Source of the DNA: Trueperaceae bacterium
Lineage (GTDB): Bacteria; Deinococcota; Deinococci; Deinococcales; Trueperaceae
Assembly (NCBI GenBank): GCA_024636105.1
Contig: JAGXHO010000246.1
Span: 1-6,844 of the forward strand
Reading direction: 5' to 3'
Length of the DNA stretch: 6,844 nucleotides
This document shows positions 1 to 4,434 of the stretch, piece by piece. The notes beneath the pieces were generated by a model. That model was given only the letters and a program-made list of their open reading frames with translations, ran no database searches and was not told the origin of the DNA. Position 1 is the first letter of the stretch; each line of letters starts with the position of its first letter. The position numbers and the translations under genes were made by a program.

Positions 1-1065
1 CTGCTGCGCCACGGCCTCGTCGGTGGGGTGGGCCTCGCACTCAGCCAACTGATGGCGCCGTTCCTGCGGACCGCCGCCGCCCAGGGATCCATGGCCGCCG
101 GGCAAGGCTCCATGCAACACGATGGCGGCATGATGACCGTCGGTGAGGTCGATACCGTTCGGAACGGCTTCGATCCGACGGTCGTGCTGACCGACTGGGA
201 CACCGGCACGACGAGCCGGCTCCCGAACGGTCGGCTCCTCCGCGAGTTCCGGATGGTCGCGGTCGACAAGGAGATCGAGATCGCGCCGGGGCTGTTCTTC
301 CCGGCCTGGACGTACAACGGGCGCGTGCCGGGTCCAACGTTGCGCGCTACCGAGGGCGATCGGATCCGCGTGCACTTCACGAACGGTGGATCGCACCCGC
401 ACACCATCCATTTTCACGGCATCCACAGCGCGTTCATGGACGGCGTCGCCGGCCTCGGTCGCGGCGTGATCATGCCGGGCGACTCGTTCACCTACGAGTT
501 CGACGCGCTGCCGTTCGGCTGCCACCTCTACCACTGCCACGCCATCCCGCTGAAGCGCCACATCCACAAGGGCTTGTACGGCGCTTTCATCATCGATCCG
601 GATCCCGAGCGGCACCCCGAGCACGCCGCGGTCGCAAGCAGCCGTCTGCTGGGTACGCCCGAGAACGCCCGCTTCCAGGAGCTGGTGATGGTGATGAACG
701 GCTTCGACACCAACTTCGACGACGAGAACGAGGTGTACGCCGTCAACACGGTGGCGCACGCGTACATGAAGCGACCGATCCGGATCGAGCGCGACCGGCC
801 GGTGCGGGTGTACTTGATCAACATCACCGAGTTCGACCCGATCAACTCGTTCCACCTGCACGCGAACTTCTTCGACTACTACGACCACGGCACGACGCTG
901 ACGCCGACGCTCAGAACCGTGGACACGATCATGCAGTGCCAGGCGCAACGGGGCATCCTCGAGTTCTCGTTCGCGGGGTTCGAGCCGGGGCCGTACATGT
1001 TCCACGCGCACCAGTCCGAGTTCGCCGAGTTGGGCTGGATGAGCGTCTTCGACGTGGTCGCATGA
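1..1065 (+). CDS. Two-domain multicopper oxidase (laccase-like), exported; 5' end outside window
   Basis: This is a copper oxidase that probably oxidises a metal ion or phenolic substrate outside the cytoplasm and reduces O2 to water. The frame is open to base 1, so the GTG at 28 is unlikely to be the true start. Numbering below counts that GTG as residue 1. The visible N-terminus is the tail of a signal peptide (hydrophobic GLVGGVGLALSQLMAPFL, then TAAAQ), possibly Tat, but any twin arginine lies upstream. A short Met/His-rich stretch (residues 22-36) follows. Domain 1 has HPHTIHFHG (type-1 ligand H125; trinuclear ligands H128, H130) and YHCH (H169, C170, H171) with H178 or H180 downstream. 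Domain 2 has SFHLHA (H276, H278) and MFHAH (H326, H328), where Ala replaces the type-1 Cys. All eight trinuclear histidines are therefore present and the type-1 copper is only in domain 1, the arrangement called type C. The stop overlaps the next gene's start, which suggests coupled translation with the ZIP permease. The family is clear; the substrate is inferred. Confidence 0.9.
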   Translation: MLRHGLVGGVGLALSQLMAPFLRTAAAQGSMAAGQGSMQHDGGMMTVGEVDTVRNGFDPTVVLTDWDTGTTSRLPNGRLLREFRMVAVDKEIEIAPGLFFPAWTYNGRVPGPTLRATEGDRIRVHFTNGGSHPHTIHFHGIHSAFMDGVAGLGRGVIMPGDSFTYEFDALPFGCHLYHCHAIPLKRHIHKGLYGAFIIDPDPERHPEHAAVASSRLLGTPENARFQELVMVMNGFDTNFDDENEVYAVNTVAHAYMKRPIRIERDRPVRVYLINITEFDPINSFHLHANFFDYYDHGTTLTPTLRTVDTIMQCQAQRGILEFSFAGFEPGPYMFHAHQSEFAELGWMSVFDVVA

Positions 1066-2240
1066 GCGCCGTCCGCGAGCGTGCTGCGCACCGTTTCGCG
1101 TGGGTGTGGGCGGCCCTGCCCCTCACGCTGCTCGCGCTGCTCGTGGCGTGGTTCTTGGCCACCGATCCGCTGGCGCCCCTCGCGTCGGACGCGCCTCCGC
1201 TCGAGAACCTCACCGTCGAGCGCGTCACGCTGGACGAGGCCGGTATCCACCTCGTCGTGCGGGCGGACGGCAGCGAACCCGTCGCGATCGCGCAGGTCCA
1301 GGTGGACGGAGCGTACTGGAGCTTCGCCCAGGACCCGACAGGTCCGCTGGCGCGCCTACAGCGTGCGCGCCTCGACGTTCCGTACCCCTGGGTCGCGGGG
1401 GAGGCGCACACGATCACGCTCCTCACCCGGTCCGGCGTCGCCTTCGGCCACACGATCGAGGTCGCAGCGGCCTCACCGGTCGTTGGCTGGGGGCGCTTGC
1501 TGGCGTTCGCTCTCCTCGGCCTCTACGTCGGCGTGGTCCCCGTCGCGCTCGGGCTCATGTTCTATCCCTACTTGCGCACGCTGGGTCGCCGCGGTCTCCA
1601 GTTCCTGCTCGCCCTGACCGTCGGCATGCTCGCGTTCCTCTTCGTCGACACGCTGCAGGAGGGCCTGGAGCTCGCGGGGGCGGCGGCACCGGCGTTCCAG
1701 GCTTCGGCCGTCGTGTGGTTCGCGGCCGGTCTGGCGTTCCTGATCCTGTTCGTGCTCGGCCGCCGTCGCGGTCGCCCCGAGGGGCTGGCGCTGGCCTACT
1801 TCCTGGCTCTGGGGATCGGGTTGCACAACCTCGGCGAGGGGCTCGCCATCGGCGCGGCGTACGCGATCGGCGAGGCGGCGCTCGGGTCGTTCCTGGTGGT
1901 GGGGTTCACGCTGCACAACATCACCGAGGGCATCGGCATCGCTGCGCCGCTCGCCAAGCGCCCCGTGCGTCTGCTGACCTTCGTCGGGCTGGCAGCGTTG
2001 GCCGGTCTTCCTGCCGTCTTCGGGACGTGGATCGGTGCCTTCGCCTTCGAGCCGCACTGGGCGGCCCTGTTCCTCGGCATCGGCGCGGGCGCCATCCTGC
2101 AGGTCATGGTCGAGGTCGGCGGGTACCTCGCGCGTGGCACCGAGGGTTCGAGCGGCCGCTGGGCGTCCGTGCCGAACCTCGTTGGGTTCGCGTTAGGGCT
2201 CGCGGTCATGTACGGCACCGGCTTCTTGGTCAACGTCTGA
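1062..2240 (+). CDS. ZIP-family divalent metal transporter with extracytoplasmic N-terminal domain
   Basis: This 392-residue integral membrane protein is expected to move divalent cations such as Zn, Fe or Mn into the cytoplasm. I chose the ATG at 1062 because it overlaps the oxidase stop as ATGA and opens on a short basic segment before the first membrane helix. The same frame is open further upstream, but only as oxidase shadow. Helix 1 spans about residues 13-33. Residues about 38-138 form a soluble, beta-rich-looking segment not found in minimal ZIP proteins. Helices follow at about 147-169, 181-198, 214-233, 242-263, 273-296, 304-326, 334-356 and 371-390. The ZIP signatures are HNLGEG (H255, E259) and HNITEG (H285, E289), which form the binuclear metal site in this family. 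D196 and E200 in an earlier helix may add ligands. A basic loop, GRRRGR, lies near 233-238. The overlap with the oxidase implies joint metal handling. Family assignment is firm; metal identity is unknown. Confidence 0.92.
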   Translation: MSAVRERAAHRFAWVWAALPLTLLALLVAWFLATDPLAPLASDAPPLENLTVERVTLDEAGIHLVVRADGSEPVAIAQVQVDGAYWSFAQDPTGPLARLQRARLDVPYPWVAGEAHTITLLTRSGVAFGHTIEVAAASPVVGWGRLLAFALLGLYVGVVPVALGLMFYPYLRTLGRRGLQFLLALTVGMLAFLFVDTLQEGLELAGAAAPAFQASAVVWFAAGLAFLILFVLGRRRGRPEGLALAYFLALGIGLHNLGEGLAIGAAYAIGEAALGSFLVVGFTLHNITEGIGIAAPLAKRPVRLLTFVGLAALAGLPAVFGTWIGAFAFEPHWAALFLGIGAGAILQVMVEVGGYLARGTEGSSGRWASVPNLVGFALGLAVMYGTGFLVNV

Positions 2241-2310
2241 AGGGAACTGGCCGCGGTACCGGCGAGGGGGACTGCTGCCACCCCCTAGACCCGAGGTCCC
2301 TATCGACGAG

Positions 2311-2862
2311 GTGGTCGCCGGCGGCGAGGCAACGCCGGTTCAGGATCCCGGACCCCGCAGCGATTGCAGGAGCACTTCGCCCGCCCGTCGGCATCGCCCG
2401 ATCGTCTTGGCGGTGCTGGTGCTCGTGCTTCCCCTGACGTCCTGCGCCTCGATGTTCAACGGCGCGACGCAGCTGGTTCCGGTCGACTCGCGCCCCGTGC
2501 GCGCCGAGGCCTACGTCGATGGCGTCTCCGCGGGATTCACGCCGCTCGAGCTCGAGCTGCCGCGAAGCGTCGACGCCGTGGTCGCGGTTCGCCTCGGCGA
2601 TCAGGTGCGGTCGTTCGTGCTCTTGAGCGAGACGAAGGGGGCGATGGTCGGCTTGGATCTGGTGCCCGTGGTCGCCGCTGGTGGCCTCGTCTTCGCCGCG
2701 GGCGCCCTGGGCGGCTCGATCGAAGGCGGCCAGATCACCACGGGGGGCTACCTGTTGGGGGCCGGCCTGATCGGGGCGTCGTTCGCGCCTGTCCTGGTGG
2801 ATTACGGTACCGGCGCCATCTTTCGGCTGAACCCGGGGGAGATCGTGGCCGTCTTCGAGTGA
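2311..2862 (+). CDS. PEGA-like lipoprotein with C-terminal glycine-rich hydrophobic hairpin
   Basis: This is a predicted lipoprotein of unknown role, up to 183 residues. A basic stretch (ARRHRP) and a hydrophobic core (IVLAVLVLVL) lead into the lipobox LTSC, with Cys45 as the lipidated residue. The mature protein opens ASMFNGATQLVPV and continues with a PEGA-like carbohydrate- or surface-associated beta segment (EAYVDGVSAGFTPLELELP, about 66-84). Two hydrophobic Gly/Ala-rich segments follow (about 112-135 and 146-165), then an ending VDYGTGAIFRLNPGEI. This order resembles a widespread lipoprotein family whose members read CATxxxGTTQ, then PEGA, then a hairpin, then a D-x-x-T/S-GAxxxLxPxE motif. 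The start is uncertain. GTG 2311 is the only usual start that keeps the charged n-region, but it gives a long 29-residue leader and has only a distant GAGG (2293-2296). It lies 70 bases after the ZIP gene on the same strand, so it could be co-transcribed. No catalytic function is visible. Confidence 0.8.
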   Translation: MVAGGEATPVQDPGPRSDCRSTSPARRHRPIVLAVLVLVLPLTSCASMFNGATQLVPVDSRPVRAEAYVDGVSAGFTPLELELPRSVDAVVAVRLGDQVRSFVLLSETKGAMVGLDLVPVVAAGGLVFAAGALGGSIEGGQITTGGYLLGAGLIGASFAPVLVDYGTGAIFRLNPGEIVAVFE

Positions 2863-3034
2863 TCAGTGCGCGAAGGCCGAACTCGCGACGGGTCGCTGAG
2901 GCGCGTCGTCGACGCGCTCGCGTCCGTCCTGGCCGAGTTCGACGTCGCGCCGGTGCAGCCCACGGCCGTGAACGGCAGCAGCGGACGAAGCGCCGCAGCG
3001 TTGCGCCCGGGCGCCCTGCATGGCGGAGGGTCGC

Positions 3035-3376
3035 CTAACGCGAAGGCGTCGTGTCCAGCGTCGCCAACTCGACGAGCCCTTCGAGCGCGTCCACCGAGTC
3101 CCACGTGTCGCGCTTGAAGGCCTGATGGAAGGCATCGATGTCGTGCGCCGAGTCCCGGCCGACCGTCTGTGCGCGCTCGAAGTCCGAGGTGGTCATGATG
3201 CCGATCAGGTAGTCGCCGTCCTCTCGACGATCCAAGAAGAAGCACTCGAGGAGCACGCCTTCATCCCGAAGCGTCTCGAGCGCCTCTTCCTTGCGCCGCA
3301 TGATCTCCTCGGCCCAGGCTCGGACGCGGTCGTAGGAGCCGGGCTTGAGTTTGATGCGGTATGCACGCGTCTCCAT
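3035..3376 (-). CDS. DUF6176-like small protein
   Basis: This is a 113-residue soluble protein of unknown function. It begins METRAYRIKLKPGSYDRV and then has a long amphipathic helix (WAEEIMRRKEEALETLRDEG, about 21-40), a beta segment (VLLECFFLD), the motif GDYLIGIM and an acidic-aromatic tail containing HDIDAFHQAF. This order matches what I recall of DUF6176, whose members read KLKPG, RVREWA, RRKDE, TLRDEG, GDYLI and HxxDAxHQ. The fold is probably a ferredoxin-like alpha/beta barrel of the kind found in small stress-related proteins. The frame extends upstream of ATG 3376, but only into low-complexity Arg-rich sequence that overlaps the preceding gene, so ATG 3376 is preferred. No good Shine-Dalgarno is seen. 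The start lies 8 bases after the stop of the broken gene upstream, so translation may have depended on that gene. It converges on the lipoprotein gene. Confidence 0.8.
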   Translation of the reverse strand: METRAYRIKLKPGSYDRVRAWAEEIMRRKEEALETLRDEGVLLECFFLDRREDGDYLIGIMTTSDFERAQTVGRDSAHDIDAFHQAFKRDTWDSVDALEGLVELATLDTTPSR

Positions 3377-3384
3377 GGCCAAGG

Positions 3385-3766
3385 CTAGCGCGCCGCCACG
3401 GGGGCCAGGGGACGTCCCAGCGACGTCGCGACCACGCCGTAGATGACCGGGTCGATGGCGAAGCCGGCGGCGATGCACACGATCGTGGCAGTGAAGGTCG
3501 GTCGGGGAACACCCCCTGGCTCCGCATCGCGATGGAAGCGAGGCCGATGGTGAACGTCACGCAGCCAGGCGAGGGAGAGCAGTCGGCCCAAGGCGAAGCG
3601 ATCGCCGATCTGGGCGTGCCCCCACGCCGGGTCCTCGAGGGCGTTCTCCAGCAGATCCAGCGCCTCCTCGTCGCCACGTTCGAAGAGTCGCGTGACGATG
3701 GCGAGGCGGACGATGGCGTCCGTGGCGTCGGCGAAGCTCGCGAGCCAGTCGTCGATGGGCGGCCAT
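3385..3766 (-). pseudogene. Unrecognised gene broken by three frame shifts, putative membrane-associated C-terminus
   Basis: The gene opens with a perfect Shine-Dalgarno (AGGAGGT) five bases before ATG 3766. That frame gives only Arg-rich sequence. After a C-run (GGG at 3757-3759 on +), another frame becomes protein-like: IDDWLASFADATDAIVRLAI, then VTRLFERGDEEALDLLENAL, to LLSLAWLR. Around 3556-3562 coding moves to a second frame (TFTIGLASIAMRSQGVFPDR). Around 3496-3508 it returns to the first frame (FTATIVCIAAGFAIDPVIYG to SLGRPLAPVAAR and TAG). In the middle piece 19 of 21 codons end in G or C in the proposed frame, against 9 of 18 in the frame on either side. Joined, it would be about 125 residues: an acidic helical N-terminal half, then one or two hydrophobic segments. 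I do not recognise the family. It would be read before the DUF6176-like gene. Natural decay and assembly indels cannot be told apart here. Confidence 0.7.
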
Positions 3767-3771
3767 GGCTG

Positions 3772-3778
3772 ACCTCCT
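3772..3778 (-). promoter_or_regulatory. Shine-Dalgarno AGGAGGT of the broken gene
   Basis: On the minus strand AGGAGGT is followed by five bases (CAGCC) and then ATG 3766. It is the strongest ribosome binding site in the window. It fixes the intended start of the broken gene, even though the frame it starts is abandoned within four codons. Confidence 0.65.
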
Positions 3779-3819
3779 CGGCCGGCCCTGGACGGCGATG
3801 CTCGACGATGCCCGGGATC

Positions 3820-3841
3820 GTCTAGACGCGAGGTCTTAGAC
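3820..3841 (+). promoter_or_regulatory. Paired dyads, candidate operator of the MNT/HEPN module
   Basis: GTCTAGAC (3820-3827, a perfect palindrome) is followed by GCGAG and then GTCTTAGAC (3833-3841, the same palindrome with one extra central base). The second dyad overlaps the candidate -10 box, so a protein bound here would block transcription. Toxin-antitoxin modules are commonly autoregulated through such dyads, but binding here is inference. Confidence 0.35.
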
Positions 3842-3842
3842 T
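3837..3842 (+). promoter_or_regulatory. Candidate -10 box of a leaderless MNT transcript
   Basis: TAGACT matches TANNNT and ends seven bases before ATG 3850, the spacing expected if transcription starts at the initiation codon. The MNT gene has no Shine-Dalgarno in front of it, which fits leaderless translation. No convincing -35 hexamer is seen 16-18 bases upstream, so the call is tentative. Confidence 0.35.
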
Positions 3843-3849
3843 GGCGGCG

Positions 3850-4167
3850 ATGCCGACGCCCGTATCGACGTTCGATGAAGCTGTGGAACGCTTGAGGCCG
3901 AAGGCCGTCGCCATGCGCGAGTTGGGCGTCGAGCGTTTGGCCCTGTTCGGTTCCGTAGTACGGGGCGAGCCGCGTTCCGAAAGCGACGCGGATGTGTTGG
4001 TTCGGTTCGCTGAGGGCCGCAAAACCTACGATCGCTTTCTCGACCTGGCGGAGATGCTCGAGGACGTGCTGGGGCGGCCCGTCGAGCTTGTCACGGTCGA
4101 GTCGCTCTCTCCGATCTTGGGACCCAAGATCTTGGCCGAGGCGCGAGATGTAGCTGGAGCCGCTTGA
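3850..4167 (+). CDS. MNT-type nucleotidyltransferase, antitoxin of a HEPN/MNT module
   Basis: This 105-residue protein has the minimal nucleotidyltransferase fold. The glycine-serine motif is LFGSVVRGE (G34, S35, R38, G39). The catalytic pair follows in SESDADVLVRF (D46, D48), and a third carboxylate is probably E79 in PVELVT, where Asp is more usual. The C-terminus (SLSPILGPKILAEA) has the family's short helical tail. Characterised MntA proteins neutralise their partner HEPN RNase by adding AMP units to a tyrosine near its active site. The pairing fits here, because a HEPN remnant begins within the last 20 bases of this gene. ATG 3850 is the first start in frame; no Shine-Dalgarno precedes it. 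Codon use is less GC-ending than in the neighbours (gta gta, gat, gtt, aaa, ttt), which suggests later arrival by transfer. The reading frame and active site look intact, although the toxin is dead. Confidence 0.9.
   Translation: MPTPVSTFDEAVERLRPKAVAMRELGVERLALFGSVVRGEPRSESDADVLVRFAEGRKTYDRFLDLAEMLEDVLGRPVELVTVESLSPILGPKILAEARDVAGAA
4113..4131. repeat. Inverted repeat in the 3' part of the MNT gene
   Basis: GATCTTGGG and CCCAAGATC are perfect complements around a single central A. CCAAGATCTTGG (4124-4135), itself a perfect palindrome, overlaps the right arm. Both lie in codons for ILGPKIL, so protein sequence partly constrains them. Confidence 0.6.
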
Positions 4168-4400
4168 TTACGTTCGGCACGTACTTGACGAGGTGGCGTA
4201 CCTCGAGCTTGCGGCCGTCGCCATCGAAGCGTCACGTTCCTTTCCGACGCGACCCTGCAGCGGGCCTTCACTCGGAGCCTCGAGGTGAGCGGCGAAGCGA
4301 CGAAGCCGCTGCCTCCGGAGTTCCGTGCGGCCCATCCACCGGTGGATGGGCGGGGCATGGCGGGTATGCGGGATCGTCTGATCCATCGACCTGACGCCTT
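4148..4400 (+). pseudogene. Broken HEPN (DUF86-like) RNase toxin
   Basis: This is the remnant of the partner toxin of the MNT gene. A possible ATG at 4148 is followed at once by TAG (4151-4153), then LEPLDYVRHVLDEVAYLE and LAAVAIEAS, which match the N-terminal helix of HepT-type HEPN proteins. Between about 4225 and 4246 the frame moves by one base (equivalent to one missing base). The other frame continues as FLSDATLQRAFTRSLEVSGE, ATKPLPPEFRAAHPPVDG and RGMAGMRDRLIH. The RNase motif R-x4-H is present (RDRLIH, 4369-4386). The tyrosine normally two residues after the His (HxY) is missing: the sequence reads HRPD. The C-terminal helix beyond it cannot be recognised. The overlap of 20 bases with the MNT gene is typical of the module. 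The end coordinate is approximate. No functional RNase could be made without both stop readthrough and a frameshift. Confidence 0.8.
4330..4351. repeat. 22-base perfect palindrome in the HEPN remnant
   Basis: GCCCATCCACC is followed immediately by its exact reverse complement GGTGGATGGGC, with no spacer. It falls where HEPN proteins usually read HPEVxWR and here read HPPVDGR, so the palindrome is not simply conserved coding sequence. No T-run flanks it on either strand. Confidence 0.7.
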
Positions 4401-4434
4401 CCGAGGTCCGTTCCCGCGCCAGGTGCCCGAGTCG

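Noticed and set aside
936..1061. Upstream extension of the ZIP frame to a start at 936
   Set aside because: The extra residues are out-of-frame oxidase sequence (Arg/Val-rich); ATG 1062 overlaps the oxidase stop in the usual coupled way.
2241..2310. Possible terminator or promoter between the ZIP and lipoprotein genes
   Set aside because: No stem with a T-run and no convincing -35/-10 pair; nothing definite can be supported.
1100..2437. Very long + strand open frame (445 codons), longer than the ZIP gene it overlaps
   Set aside because: It is Arg/Gly/Pro-rich with no domain signal and lies out of frame with a clear ZIP protein; it is a shadow created by high GC.
2901..3014. Small palindromes (GCGCGTCG/CGACGCGC, CACGGCCGTG, GCGCCCGGGCGC) as a bidirectional terminator between convergent genes
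   Set aside because: Short GC palindromes are common at this base composition and none has a T-run.
3557..3766. Minus-strand frame directly after the good ribosome binding site, as a 69-residue protein
   Set aside because: Composition is dominated by Arg, and the neighbouring frame is clearly the coding one; only the start region belongs to the gene.
3361..3825. + strand frame of 154 codons opposite the broken gene
   Set aside because: Low-complexity Arg/Gly/Asp-rich sequence with no start signal; codon-end bias supports the minus strand instead.
4330..4351. Palindrome as an intrinsic terminator for the regulator gene
   Set aside because: There is no T-run on either strand and no loop between the arms.
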